Below, piece by piece: positions 7,956 through 16,758 of a stretch of 32,295 nucleotides of DNA. Every line of letters starts with the position of its first letter. The stretch's first letter is position 1. The notes below the pieces were generated by a model that saw only the letters and a program-made list of their open reading frames with translations, was not told the origin of the DNA and ran no database searches. The stretch comes from Akkermansia sp. (lineage in GTDB: Bacteria > Verrucomicrobiota > Verrucomicrobiia > Verrucomicrobiales > Akkermansiaceae). Both the position numbers and the translations under genes were made by a program. The stretch covers positions 1-32,295 of the forward strand of contig JAFQDN010000010.1 in assembly GCA_017415995.1 (NCBI GenBank), written 5' to 3'.

Positions 7956-8734
7956 GCGACCACAACCACATATGCTGGGGTGACGACCACAGCCACCACC
8001 ACCACGGTGGGCATGAGCTTGCCGTATGCAAGCTGCATGCGCGCTACGGCGCAGTAACCGCATTGCGTGACATCAGTTTTTCTCTGCATTGTGGGCACAC
8101 TTTAGCACTCATCGGTCCTAACGGAGCGGGTAAATCCACCCTTATCAACATACTGGCCGGACTGCGCAAACCGGTATCCGGCAGCATCCTGTGGAATGGA
8201 GCCCCCCTGCACCATACACGTAGCGAAATTGCCTACATGCCCCAACGCACGGATGTGGATTGGAGCTTTCCCATCACCGTGCGTGAGCTGGTGGAAATGG
8301 GGCGCTACCCCGCCCTCGGTCTCTGGGGGAGCCTAAACAAGCACGACTGCGCCATTATTGATAAAGCATTGGACTCCATGCAACTTACACACCTTCAGTC
8401 ACGCCAGATAGAAGAACTTTCCGGCGGACAGCAACAACGCGCATTTTTGGCACGCGCATTAGCACAGGAGGCTCATATTCTGCTGTTGGATGAGCCTTTT
8501 ACCGGACTTGACGTCCCGGGTATGGAAGCATTAGCAGCACTGCTCAAATCATTGGCAAATGAAGGGAGGCTTATCATAGCCTCACACCATGATCTCAATA
8601 CGGCACCTCGTATTTTTGACCACGCTCTGCTCATCAATAAAGAGTGCATCGGTTTCGGCCCCACACAACAAGTGCTCACGCAGGATAACCTCATGGCTGC
8701 ATTCGGTAAACAACACATTACTGCTACTACATGA
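7949..8734 (+). CDS. znuC: Zinc/manganese ABC transporter ATPase with His-rich N-terminal tail
   Basis: This is the ATP-binding subunit of the importer, 261 residues. Walker A GPNGAGKS is at 56-63, the Q-loop glutamine at 99, the signature LSGGQQQR at 157-164, Walker B ends at D181-E182, and the H-loop histidine is H214. The ABC fold begins near residue 23. Before it sits a tail with eight histidines (5, 7, 14, 16-19, 22) and Cys9, a likely metal-binding segment. The gene overlaps both neighbours: seven bases with the upstream frame and four bases (ATGA) with the permease. Confidence 0.93.
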   Translation: MVSDHNHICWGDDHSHHHHGGHELAVCKLHARYGAVTALRDISFSLHCGHTLALIGPNGAGKSTLINILAGLRKPVSGSILWNGAPLHHTRSEIAYMPQRTDVDWSFPITVRELVEMGRYPALGLWGSLNKHDCAIIDKALDSMQLTHLQSRQIEELSGGQQQRAFLARALAQEAHILLLDEPFTGLDVPGMEALAALLKSLANEGRLIIASHHDLNTAPRIFDHALLINKECIGFGPTQQVLTQDNLMAAFGKQHITATT

Positions 8735-9570
8735 ATGATTTTTTACAATTTTTAGGAGAGCCTATCGCACAGCGCAGCCTGTGGGCATGTGCCGTCATCG
8801 GTTTTGCCAATGGTTTTGTGAGTGCCTTGGTGGTATTGCGTCGCTCCGCCCTGCAAATCGGCACCATTTCCTGTGCACTGTTGCCGGGTATAGCACTGGC
8901 CATCTTATTTTTCGGGCTAATGCAGCTGAGTATACTTATCGGCGCAGTCATAGCGGGTCTTCTGGTCGGGTTGGGCTCATTGTTTGTGGCACGAACCTCA
9001 AGAGTCAATCATGATACGGCTCTGTCCATCATACACACAACCGGATTCGCCATCGGCTACATCATACTTGTTCAGTTAGGCTTACAACAAAAGGTGGATG
9101 ATTGGCTGTTCGGCAGCATTATGAGCATGAGCAACAGTGATTTATGGATTGCCTACGGCATCAGTGCCCTGGCTATCCTCTCCATTACCATGCTGAAAAG
9201 ACCACTTATCATCTACCTCTTTGACCCCCGCGCCGCAGCTGCCATCGGCATACCGACAACAGTTTTCAGTTACGGCATTTTTGCGCTGATTATTCTGGTA
9301 CTGGTCTCATCACTCCAAGCCGTTGGCGCGTTCCTCACCTTGGGGCTTCTCGTGGCGCCTGCCGCTACCATGTACCAGCTCACCAACAGAGCCGACCTCA
9401 TGTTTTGGGGAGGCGGGGTAATCGGCGCGTTCGGTTCCGTCCTGGCATTCTTCCTTTCCTATCCTCTGGGCTGGCATTTAGGTGCAACTATTATTGTTAT
9501 TCTGGGCTGCATCTTTCTATTGGCGTATATTTTCTCTCCAAAATACGGATTATTACGCGCCAAACGCTGA
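8731..9570 (+). CDS. znuB: Zinc/manganese ABC transporter permease
   Basis: This is the membrane subunit of the importer, of the ZnuB/TroC/MntB family, 279 residues and strongly hydrophobic with about eight membrane spans. LRRSALQIGTISCALLPGIALA near residues 30-50 and LVAPAATMYQLTNR near 210 are typical of the family. The start overlaps the ATPase stop as ATGA, implying translational coupling. It is the last gene of the unit; no clear terminator was found before the next promoter, which begins seven bases after its stop. Confidence 0.93.
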   Translation: MNDFLQFLGEPIAQRSLWACAVIGFANGFVSALVVLRRSALQIGTISCALLPGIALAILFFGLMQLSILIGAVIAGLLVGLGSLFVARTSRVNHDTALSIIHTTGFAIGYIILVQLGLQQKVDDWLFGSIMSMSNSDLWIAYGISALAILSITMLKRPLIIYLFDPRAAAAIGIPTTVFSYGIFALIILVLVSSLQAVGAFLTLGLLVAPAATMYQLTNRADLMFWGGGVIGAFGSVLAFFLSYPLGWHLGATIIVILGCIFLLAYIFSPKYGLLRAKR

Positions 9571-9576
9571 TTTTGC

Positions 9577-9606
9577 TTGCAGCTATCCCCCCTTGTGTGG
9601 TATCCT
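9577..9606 (+). promoter_or_regulatory. Promoter of pseudopilin gene
   Basis: TTGCAG at 9577-9582, an 18-base spacer, and TATCCT at 9601-9606 preceded by TGG (an extended -10). It ends eight bases before the ATG at 9615. Confidence 0.55.
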
Positions 9607-9614
9607 AATTGCGT

Positions 9615-10349
9615 ATGAAGACAACTTTTGCCTACAAAAACAAAAAGGGGTTCACTCTCATTGAGCTCCTTGTCGTAATCGCCATTCTGGCAGTTCTCGC
9701 CGGCGTATCGTATCCGATTATCACCGGATTTATGGATAGCGGTCCAAAATCCGTTGCCAACAAAGCATGTAAAGACATCGTAGCCGGTGTGCAAAGCTAC
9801 AAGGAAGACCACAACGGCAAACTCCCCGTTGAGGATGCCATATACGATGACAGCAACTCTGATACCGTAGTGCTTACCACCAACGGTAAAGATGACGCGC
9901 TGCTTATCAGCATTTTGGTCAACAGTGGCGATGGTAAGGACTATAATGAGAAAAACAAGCCCTACCTCAAGGCTGAAACTGCGGAAGGCCCGTTTGAGGG
10001 GCTCTATGTAGGTGAGGACGGTGGCGTCGGGTTCTATGACCCGTGGGGCCAGCCCTACTATGTGTTTCTTAATCTGACAGGCGAGGGAGAGTTGGTAGAC
10101 CCCTTCACCAACACCAAGCTGATTAATCAGTTCTGCATTGCCTACTCCACCGGCAAGGACACCCTCGGTAAGCACCACGATGCAACCGTAGGATCCAAAG
10201 CGCCTAAGGGTAAGAAAGGCAAGAAAAACAAAAAGAGCAAGAAGGACAAGGACTCTGAAACAGAGCCCCTGAAATACCCGGATTACACGGAAGAGGAGCA
10301 AGAGCAAATCGGCGACAACGTGTACTCTTGGAAAACTGTGGAAGAATAA
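9615..10349 (+). CDS. Type II secretion/type IV pilin-like prepilin (GspG type)
   Basis: A 244-residue protein with a class III signal peptide: a short basic leader ending in KKG, cleavage before F13, then FTLIELLVVIAILAVLAG with glutamate at mature position 5 for subunit assembly. The globular part holds a GspG-like YKEDHNGKLPV segment and DPWGQPYY near residues 137-144. The last third has a run of about a dozen lysines interrupted by glycine and serine, then an acidic end, which is not usual in GspG. A TTG two codons upstream is in frame, but the ATG at 9615 is better placed relative to the promoter. It is followed four bases later by DAHP synthase. Confidence 0.88.
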   Translation: MKTTFAYKNKKGFTLIELLVVIAILAVLAGVSYPIITGFMDSGPKSVANKACKDIVAGVQSYKEDHNGKLPVEDAIYDDSNSDTVVLTTNGKDDALLISILVNSGDGKDYNEKNKPYLKAETAEGPFEGLYVGEDGGVGFYDPWGQPYYVFLNLTGEGELVDPFTNTKLINQFCIAYSTGKDTLGKHHDATVGSKAPKGKKGKKNKKSKKDKDSETEPLKYPDYTEEEQEQIGDNVYSWKTVEE

Positions 10350-10353
10350 TTAA

Positions 10354-11415
10354 ATGAATCCATTCATCACTGACGACGTACGTATCACGGACATTCGTCC
10401 GTTGATTTCACCCGCTATTTTAATGCAGGATTTTCCTGCAAGCCCTGAAGCCAGCAAGGTCGTATTTGATGCGCGTGAGGAATTCCGTCGCATTCTGAAA
10501 AAAGAAGACGATCGTCTTGCCGTCATGGTAGGGCCCTGCTCTATCCACGACACGGTGGCAGCCATCGACTACGCCGGCAGACTGGCAGAGACTCGCAGCA
10601 AGTATTCGGATGAATTACTGCTCATCATGCGAGTCTATTTTGAAAAACCGCGTACAACCGTTGGATGGAAGGGGCTCATCAATGACCCCTTCATGGATGA
10701 AAGCTTCAACATCAACAGCGGGCTGCGTATGTCTCGCGGACTGCTGCTGAGACTGGCGGAAATGGGGGTTCCCGCAGCCACAGAGTTCTTGGATGTGATT
10801 ACTCCCCAGTACATCAGCGATTTGATTGCGTGGGGGGCAATCGGAGCACGCACCACGGAAAGCCAAGTACACCGAGAGCTGGCGAGTGGCCTTTCCATGC
10901 CCATCGGATTCAAAAACGGCACTACAGGTTGCGTACAGGTTGCGGTAGATGGCATTGTCTCAGCGGCACACCCGCACTGCTTCCTTTCCGTTACCAAACA
11001 GGGTGTATCCGCCATTGTTTCCACAAGTGGTAATGATAGCTGCCACGTTATCCTGCGTGGCTCTACCAATGGTCCGAATTACTCACCAGAAGATATTGCC
11101 CATACTTGGGAAATACAACAAAAATCCGGCATTTCAAACCGCATCATGATAGACTGCTCCCACGGCAACAGCCACAAGAATTGGAGAGAGCAGAAAACAG
11201 TTGCTGAATCCGTTGCAGCCCAACTGGCAGCCGGCGATGACCACATCGGCGCTGTCATGATTGAAAGTAACATTCACTCAGGCAACCAGAAGTGTGACGG
11301 TTGCTCGGCTCTGCAGTACGGAGTCAGCATCACGGATGCATGCGTCGATTGGGAGGGAACCATCGAAATGCTGGACATCTTGGCAGAAGGTGTACGCCGA
11401 CGCCGAGCCCGGTAA
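10354..11415 (+). CDS. aroG: 3-deoxy-7-phosphoheptulonate (DAHP) synthase, class I
   Basis: This enzyme condenses phosphoenolpyruvate and erythrose-4-phosphate, the entry step to aromatic amino acids. At 353 residues it is the length of the E. coli AroF/G/H type. Visible motifs are GPCSIHD with metal ligand C62, KPRTTVGWKG, GARTTESQVHR, FKNGTTG, DCSHGNS (metal His), MIESNIHSGNQ (metal Glu) and the late aspartate in SITDACVDWE. The N-terminal extension is the one that binds the feedback amino acid, but which amino acid cannot be read from sequence. The symbol could equally be aroF or aroH. It sits four bases behind a pseudopilin gene, with a terminator after it. Confidence 0.95.
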   Translation: MNPFITDDVRITDIRPLISPAILMQDFPASPEASKVVFDAREEFRRILKKEDDRLAVMVGPCSIHDTVAAIDYAGRLAETRSKYSDELLLIMRVYFEKPRTTVGWKGLINDPFMDESFNINSGLRMSRGLLLRLAEMGVPAATEFLDVITPQYISDLIAWGAIGARTTESQVHRELASGLSMPIGFKNGTTGCVQVAVDGIVSAAHPHCFLSVTKQGVSAIVSTSGNDSCHVILRGSTNGPNYSPEDIAHTWEIQQKSGISNRIMIDCSHGNSHKNWREQKTVAESVAAQLAAGDDHIGAVMIESNIHSGNQKCDGCSALQYGVSITDACVDWEGTIEMLDILAEGVRRRRAR

Positions 11416-11440
11416 ATAACAATTCAACGAACGCATAATC

Positions 11441-11476
11441 AGCCGTTTCTCTTCCGAGAGAGACGGCTGTTCTTTT
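11441..11476 (+). terminator. Terminator after DAHP synthase
   Basis: A 12-base-pair stem, AGCCGTTTCTCT (11441-11452) with AGAGAGACGGCT (11457-11468), holds one G-U pair and a TCCG tetraloop. GTTCTTTT follows. Confidence 0.8.
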
Positions 11477-11526
11477 GCCCGTGAATGCTACATGCAAGCC
11501 AAATGGTGAGGTGGCACAAATTGGGC

Positions 11527-11555
11527 TTGCTTATTACGAAGCAACAAGCTAGAAT
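11527..11555 (+). promoter_or_regulatory. Promoter of prfA operon
   Basis: TTGCTT at 11527-11532, a 17-base spacer and TAGAAT at 11550-11555. The ATG at 11568 follows after 12 bases, leaving a leader of about five bases. Confidence 0.6.
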
Positions 11556-11567
11556 ACCCCGGTAGAA

Positions 11568-12641
11568 ATGAATTACGCACCGCTGATAGAAATACGCCGC
11601 ACCAGGCTGAAAGAGCTGGAACAACAAATAGCAGAGCCGGGGCTGTTTGATGACCGAGCCCGCGCAGAGGAACTTATGAGAGAACACCGCCGAGCCGTGG
11701 AGCTGATGAAGGTGTGGAATGAGCTTTGCGCTGCTGAAACGATGCGCGAGGAAGCCATGATGATGCTGAGCGATGAAAATGAGGAGCTCGCACAGATGGC
11801 GCAAGAAGAGCTGGCGGAGTTGAACATCAGCATTCCCAAGCTGGAAGAACAGGTACAATACAGCTTGTTACCGCGGGATATAACCGAGGACCGTGATGCC
11901 ATCATCGAGATACGCGCCGGCACCGGCGGGGATGAAGCCGCCCTGTTTGCCGGAAACCTGCTGGGCATGTACCAACGCTACGCGGAATCCCGTGGCTGGA
12001 AAATGGAAATTCTGGATGCAAGTCCCAATGACATCGGCGGATTCAAGGAAGTAACCGCCCGTGTGAGTGGTGAGGAAGTTTTCCGATTCCTGAAGTATGA
12101 GAGTGGCGTGCACCGTGTTCAGCGAGTGCCGGCAACAGAAACACAGGGCCGGATTCACACCTCCACGGCCACAGTTGCCGTTTTACCTGAAGCGGAAGAA
12201 GTTGATGTGGAAATACGCCCCGAGGACTTACGTATCGAAACCTGCCGCGCCGGTGGTGCCGGTGGTCAGCACGTTAACAGAACAGAATCCGCCGTTCAGA
12301 TTTTCCACTTGCCGACCGGTATCATGGTGCGCTGCGAGGATGGGCGTTCCCAACTTAAAAACAAGGAAACGGGCATGCGCATTCTCCGCGCCAGACTCTT
12401 TGAAATGAAACAGCAGGAGGCTCAGAGAAATTACTCCGCACAACGCCGCGCTCTCATCGGCTCCGGCGGACGCGAGGAAAAAATACGCACCTACAATTAT
12501 CCGCAAAATCGCCTGACGGATCACCGCATCGGTTACACGGCATACAATTTGGATATTGTGCTGGCCTCCGGCGCATTGGATGACATTATCTCCCACATGC
12601 AACACGCAGAAATGCAAGAACGCATGGACGAACTGCAATAA
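11568..12641 (+). CDS. prfA: Peptide chain release factor 1
   Basis: RF1 reads UAA and UAG stop codons and triggers release of the finished peptide. The protein has 357 residues. The stop-codon reading motif PAT is at 188-190 ([14 protein letters not shown]), which marks RF1; RF2 would have SPF. The catalytic GGQ is at 232-234 in [18 protein letters not shown]. The N-terminal coiled-coil region is rich in E, L and R. It is followed 11 bases later by prmC, whose product methylates the GGQ glutamine, a widely conserved gene pair. Confidence 0.97.
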   Translation: MNYAPLIEIRRTRLKELEQQIAEPGLFDDRARAEELMREHRRAVELMKVWNELCAAETMREEAMMMLSDENEELAQMAQEELAELNISIPKLEEQVQYSLLPRDITEDRDAIIEIRAGTGGDEAALFAGNLLGMYQRYAESRGWKMEILDASPNDIGGFKEVTARVSGEEVFRFLKYESGVHRVQRVPATETQGRIHTSTATVAVLPEAEEVDVEIRPEDLRIETCRAGGAGGQHVNRTESAVQIFHLPTGIMVRCEDGRSQLKNKETGMRILRARLFEMKQQEAQRNYSAQRRALIGSGGREEKIRTYNYPQNRLTDHRIGYTAYNLDIVLASGALDDIISHMQHAEMQERMDELQ

Positions 12642-12652
12642 GCCCCCGCACC

Positions 12653-13570
12653 ATGAAAACCATACAGGAAGTACTGAACTCCGGCACAGCATATTTGGAG
12701 GCGAGAGGCATAGAAGGCGCCCGACATTCCATGCAAAGCTTGCTGGTGCATGTGCTGGGGTGCAGCAAAACGTGGCTCTATTTGCACCATGAAGATGCGC
12801 TCAGCGAACCACAACTTGCACCGCTCCGCGAATTATTGAAAGAACGTGGAAAAGGAGTACCGTTGCAACACCTGTTGGGCAGCACGGAGTTCTTCCGGCG
12901 CGAATTCCGCACAGATGCCCGAGCCCTTATACCCCGCCCGGAAACGGAAGAACTGGTAGAGTTGGCTATCCGCACAATTCACCCCGCTGAAAACATGCGA
13001 ATTCTCGATATGGGCTGCGGATCCGGTATCATCGGCGTCACACTTGCGCTGGAATTGGCTACACACTCGCCGGAAGTTGTTATGGCGGATATTTCCGAAT
13101 CAGCTTTGGCTCTCACCTTGGAAAACGCGAGTACATTAGGCGCAAAAGTGCGCACCTACCGCAGCGATTTGTTCTCCGCTTGGACGGATTCCGGGGAGAG
13201 CGCAGTCATCCCCCCCTCCCCCTTTCATCTTGTCCTTGCCAATTTGCCCTATGTGCCGGATAATGAGCAAGTTTCCGTTGAAGTAAGCCATGATCCGGCT
13301 ACCGCACTGTACGGAGGGCCCGATGGCTTGGACATTGTGCGCCGTTTTCTGGCAGATGCCAGGGCGTTTCTTGCTCCGGATTGCTTAGTGATGTTAGAAG
13401 TCGGGCATGACCAGGGCCATGCAACCCGTAGCATTATGGAAAAGTTGGGATATTGCAACTGCGGAGTCCTCTCCGATATGAACGGCAAAGCACGCTTTCC
13501 CCTCGGTTATGCTCCGCACAACGGATTCAATACCAGCGACACAACGGATGAAACATCCACGGAAGCATGA
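12653..13570 (+). CDS. prmC: Release factor N5-glutamine methyltransferase
   Basis: This SAM-dependent enzyme methylates the glutamine of the GGQ motif in release factors. The protein has 305 residues. An N-terminal helical domain with GVPLQHLLGSTEFF (near 68-81) binds the release factor. IPRPETEEL is at 93-101 and the SAM motif DMGCGSG at 119-125. The active-site motif reads NLPY at 197-200 where most members have NPPY; the substrate-binding Asn and Tyr are kept. There is no Shine-Dalgarno sequence. The stop overlaps the next gene as ATGA. Confidence 0.94.
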   Translation: MKTIQEVLNSGTAYLEARGIEGARHSMQSLLVHVLGCSKTWLYLHHEDALSEPQLAPLRELLKERGKGVPLQHLLGSTEFFRREFRTDARALIPRPETEELVELAIRTIHPAENMRILDMGCGSGIIGVTLALELATHSPEVVMADISESALALTLENASTLGAKVRTYRSDLFSAWTDSGESAVIPPSPFHLVLANLPYVPDNEQVSVEVSHDPATALYGGPDGLDIVRRFLADARAFLAPDCLVMLEVGHDQGHATRSIMEKLGYCNCGVLSDMNGKARFPLGYAPHNGFNTSDTTDETSTEA

Positions 13571-14181
13571 ATGAGCTCGAATACCTCATTTTCCTGCCGA
13601 TAAAGCGCCTTGTTTCCGGCATAGCGCGGTTGGCATTCTACACCTTGCTAGTGTTAGGGATAACATCTGCTTGTGAGTTAATCCTGCTGTTGACCTCCGG
13701 CAGTCTGTTTTTTCTTTTCAGCTACCTCAGTCATATGCTGATGCTGGCGGAGCTGTTATTACTGAGTCTGCTGGCACCATGGTGCCACAACGTGCTGTTG
13801 GCAAAGCGCGGAATGAGTGTAACACGATTCATCAGCGTTTTTTGTACCGTCATGGGACTCATTATGCTCGTTTGCGAGGGCTACACGCTCGTAACCGGAC
13901 ACGTCTTGCTTGTAAAACAAGCACAAACACCGTTTTTCATATGCACGGCCTTGCTTCTCTGCATCATGTTTAACCAGGGAAACATGGCGGCCGCCCCGCT
14001 TAAGTGGAGGATCTCGATTCCTTGCTTTTTGCTGGCATTGTTATGTGCCGTTATCAGCTCCGGAGCCGTTGTAGATGTCTGTATTCTCTTCAAATTTGCC
14101 ACTGTATTCTTAGGAGCCGGACACCTACGCCGACTCGCTCTCATCGCTCCGGCAATTATCAGCATGCCGCAAAAGGACTGA
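13567..14181 (+). CDS. Polytopic membrane protein, unknown function
   Basis: A 204-residue hydrophobic protein I do not recognise. Four or five membrane segments are likely, near residues 20-55, 58-72, 85-112, 122-135 and 147-170. No catalytic motif is visible. Its ATG overlaps the prmC stop (ATGA), so it is probably translated by coupling. A terminator-like hairpin follows within 40 bases. Confidence 0.75.
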   Translation: MNELEYLIFLPIKRLVSGIARLAFYTLLVLGITSACELILLLTSGSLFFLFSYLSHMLMLAELLLLSLLAPWCHNVLLAKRGMSVTRFISVFCTVMGLIMLVCEGYTLVTGHVLLVKQAQTPFFICTALLLCIMFNQGNMAAAPLKWRISIPCFLLALLCAVISSGAVVDVCILFKFATVFLGAGHLRRLALIAPAIISMPQKD

Positions 14182-14190
14182 ATTGCCTCG

Positions 14191-14216
14191 CAATCTTGCC
14201 GAGATTGATGTTTTTT
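14191..14216 (+). terminator. Terminator after prfA-prmC unit
   Basis: A short stem, CAATCT (14191-14196) with AGATTG (14202-14207), has a five-base loop and is followed by ATG and six T residues. The stem is weak but well placed. Confidence 0.55.
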
Positions 14217-14249
14217 GAGCAAATATATGCAGAATCCCGGCGTTTTCTC

Positions 14250-14279
14250 TTGGCAATACATAGGCCGGTATGCTATAAT
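14250..14279 (+). promoter_or_regulatory. Promoter of hisB operon
   Basis: TTGGCA at 14250-14255, an 18-base spacer, and a perfect TATAAT at 14274-14279 preceded by TGC (an extended -10). The ATG at 14289 follows after nine bases, so the mRNA should be almost leaderless. Confidence 0.7.
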
Positions 14280-14288
14280 GAGCCACAC

Positions 14289-14876
14289 ATGAGAACGGCT
14301 GATTGCAAAAGAACCACGGCAGAAACTGACATCTCACTCTCGTTGAATTTGGATGGTACGGGAAAGGCTGAGATACGTACCGGGCACGCCTTTTTTGACC
14401 ACATGCTCCACCTGCTGGCACGCCACAGCCTTATCGACATGAATCTTTCTGTACAAGGTGATTTAGAGGTGGACGCCCACCATACGGTGGAAGACACCGG
14501 AATTGTCATAGGGGATACAATATTGAGAGCACTCGGAGAAAAGCGAGGCATACGCCGCTATGGTTGCGCCTATGTACCCATGGATGAAACCCTTTGCCGC
14601 TGCGTCATCGATATTTCAAACAGACCTTACTTGGAATTCCGCGCACCGGACAGAGCCGCAGATGCCCCCAACATGCCACTTTCTCTTACTGTGGAATTCT
14701 GCCGAGCTATCGTCAATAACCTCCGCTGTAATTTGCATATCGAGGTATTTTACGGCTTGGATGGGCACCACATTGCAGAAGCCATTTTCAAAAGCCTGGC
14801 TCGAGCCCTCCGCGAGGCGGTGGAGCAAGATTCCCGTACGGCCGGCGTCATTCCTTCCACTAAAGGAGCACTCTGA
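14289..14876 (+). CDS. hisB: Imidazoleglycerol-phosphate dehydratase
   Basis: This Mn-dependent enzyme of histidine synthesis makes imidazole-acetol phosphate. At 195 residues it is the single-function form; the phosphatase domain of E. coli HisB is absent. Metal-binding repeats are visible: GHAFFDHMLHLLARHS (about 32-47), DAHHTVED (62-69) and DGHHIAEA (near 157-164). The open frame runs far upstream of 14289, but the promoter just before this ATG and the family start near MRTADCKRTTAETD fix it. It is followed nine bases later by hisH. Confidence 0.96.
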   Translation: MRTADCKRTTAETDISLSLNLDGTGKAEIRTGHAFFDHMLHLLARHSLIDMNLSVQGDLEVDAHHTVEDTGIVIGDTILRALGEKRGIRRYGCAYVPMDETLCRCVIDISNRPYLEFRAPDRAADAPNMPLSLTVEFCRAIVNNLRCNLHIEVFYGLDGHHIAEAIFKSLARALREAVEQDSRTAGVIPSTKGAL

Positions 14877-14885
14877 TTCTTCAAC

Positions 14886-15497
14886 ATGACATCCTTGGGC
14901 ATCATAGACTACGGAGCCGGCAATCTGGCCAGTGTTTGCAATTCTTTCCGAGCCATCGGCATCGAGGGAAAGTTGGTGCGTTCTCCCCAAGATGCGGAGG
15001 GGCTCACACATCTGGTACTCCCGGGAGTCGGGGCATTCGGGGATTGTGCCGAGGCGCTCAAAAAACAGGGACTGGACGCCACAATCCGCACATGGATTCA
15101 GCAGGATAAACCTTTCCTCGGCATTTGCATCGGTTACCAAATTCTTTTTGATAGCAGTGAGGAAACCCCCGGCGTAGCTGGCTTAGGGGTTTTCCGTGGG
15201 CATGTTCGGCGTTTCCGTACGGAGGATATCAAAATCCCCCACATGGGATGGAATACGGTTCATCCCACGAATCCGGCAGCTCCCATATGGCGAGGAATGG
15301 GTGAGAACCCGCACTTTTATTACGTGCACTCCTACTATCCCGTTCCGTCGGACAGCACAATCATCGCCGCAACCAGCGAATACGGGGAGACTTACGCCGC
15401 TGCCATATCACATGGCAAACTGATAGCAACTCAATTTCATCCTGAAAAAAGCCAACTGTTGGGACTGAGGCTTCTGCAAAACTTTCTTACCTTATAA
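14886..15497 (+). CDS. hisH: Imidazole glycerol phosphate synthase glutaminase subunit
   Basis: HisH frees ammonia from glutamine and passes it to HisF to form the imidazole ring. The protein has 203 residues. The catalytic triad is intact: C81 in GICIGYQILF, H185 and E187 in ATQFHPEKS. HMGWN at 119-123 and the oxyanion-loop region PGVGAF at 46-51 are family hallmarks. HisF is not in the window. It is followed six bases later by an LptF/LptG permease. Confidence 0.96.
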   Translation: MTSLGIIDYGAGNLASVCNSFRAIGIEGKLVRSPQDAEGLTHLVLPGVGAFGDCAEALKKQGLDATIRTWIQQDKPFLGICIGYQILFDSSEETPGVAGLGVFRGHVRRFRTEDIKIPHMGWNTVHPTNPAAPIWRGMGENPHFYYVHSYYPVPSDSTIIAATSEYGETYAAAISHGKLIATQFHPEKSQLLGLRLLQNFLTL

Positions 15498-15503
15498 CGA
15501 ATC

Positions 15504-16751
15504 GTGAAAACACTGGATCGCTACATACTGCGCCAACTGATAGCCGTTACCTTTCTCGGGGTAATGTCGCTGACTCTGCTTATGTTGCTGGGGCAGTTAT
15601 TCAAGGAACTGCACAGTCTGTTGGTGGAAAGTGGCGCGCCTCCCACCATCGTTATTGACTTCATTCTGCAAGTTATCCCCTTCTCGCTTACCTTTACGGT
15701 ACCGTGGGGATTCCTGACGGCAGTTTTGCTGGTATACGGCAGATTAGCGGCGGATAACGAGCTTACATCCATGCGCATGGCAGGATTAAGCCTGTGGCGC
15801 CTCAGCATGCCGGCCATCGGCATGGGCGTCGCGCTCTCCGCACTTTGTTACTACATCAACATCGAGGTCGCCCCCAAAGGTAAACAAGCCATGAGCGATA
15901 TTGTCATGAACGCCGCCATGGACAATCCCCGCAACCTCATCAATGCCAGCCAGGGAGCGACCAAACTGGACGGCATCCAGCTTTATACGGATAACCGCTC
16001 CCAAGACCGCTTATTGGGAGTCCATATCTACCCCTTGCCCAAAACCGGGAAGAAGAACCCCTTTGCCTCGATGGGAGGATTCTCTGCGGCTCATGCGCAG
16101 TCCGCCGTTATCGGCGAGTTTGACCGTGGCACCCGTATTTTGGAGCTTACGCTTTACGATGTCACCATTGAACAAAAGGATGGGAACGGGCGCTACATCA
16201 ACATGTTTAACAACAAGGAAATGCCTCTGCGTGTCCATATTCCTATTCGCACCCAACGCAAAATGAAACCAAACCGTTTCACCAATGCGGAAATTGCGGC
16301 TGAACTGGAACACTGGGAAAGCGTGCGCCCCATCGACCCGAAAATCATGGATCGCTACGCTAAGGCTGCCTCACAACAACGCCTTTTCCCCTGTGCCTCC
16401 AACCTGTGGGACGCTGCATACAGTGACACTAAATTCTACCACAGCCAAATGAAAACCAAGAATGAACGGGCGTTCCGCACGGAAGGCGTGCAGAGAGCCT
16501 CATTTGCCTGTGCCTGTATCGTATTCTCCCTCATCGGTGTTCCCTTAGCTATCACGGCGCGCCGCCGCGATACGTCTACCGGATTTGCCATCGGCATCTT
16601 AGTGGCAGCACTCTACTTTGTAGCCTTGGTTTTCTGTGAAACTTCCAGAAAATCCGGAGGAATCACACCCTACATTGTTCTCTGGCTGCCGAATGTGCTG
16701 GGCATAGCGTTTGCAATTTGGCAACACGCAAAAGCAAAATACCGTGGATAA
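15504..16751 (+). CDS. LptF/LptG family lipopolysaccharide export permease
   Basis: A YjgP/YjgQ-type inner-membrane subunit of the Lpt machine that pulls LPS out of the inner membrane, 415 residues. The topology is classic: three membrane spans in the first 120 residues (around 12-33, 55-80 and 98-118), a large periplasmic beta domain, then three spans in the last 90 residues. The GRLAADNELTSMRMAG segment after the second span is the conserved coupling region that contacts the LptB ATPase. Whether it is the F or G type cannot be decided here. It starts with GTG six bases after hisH. Confidence 0.9.
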   Translation: MKTLDRYILRQLIAVTFLGVMSLTLLMLLGQLFKELHSLLVESGAPPTIVIDFILQVIPFSLTFTVPWGFLTAVLLVYGRLAADNELTSMRMAGLSLWRLSMPAIGMGVALSALCYYINIEVAPKGKQAMSDIVMNAAMDNPRNLINASQGATKLDGIQLYTDNRSQDRLLGVHIYPLPKTGKKNPFASMGGFSAAHAQSAVIGEFDRGTRILELTLYDVTIEQKDGNGRYINMFNNKEMPLRVHIPIRTQRKMKPNRFTNAEIAAELEHWESVRPIDPKIMDRYAKAASQQRLFPCASNLWDAAYSDTKFYHSQMKTKNERAFRTEGVQRASFACACIVFSLIGVPLAITARRRDTSTGFAIGILVAALYFVALVFCETSRKSGGITPYIVLWLPNVLGIAFAIWQHAKAKYRG

Positions 16752-16758
16752 TAGCACT

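Noticed and set aside
9459..10307. A 282-codon frame antisense to the permease end and the pseudopilin
   Set aside because: It crosses the real promoter and two well-supported genes, and its product is a low-complexity shadow.
11490..11570. A 26-codon frame starting near 11490 before prfA
   Set aside because: No promoter or export signal fits it, and it overlaps the prfA promoter.
14004..14288. A 95-codon upstream extension of hisB
   Set aside because: It overlaps the preceding membrane-protein gene and its terminator. The hisB promoter lies within it, just before 14289.
16711..16758. An upstream in-frame start for the NlpC/P60 lipoprotein
   Set aside because: It would overlap the permease gene and put a polar stretch before the signal peptide.
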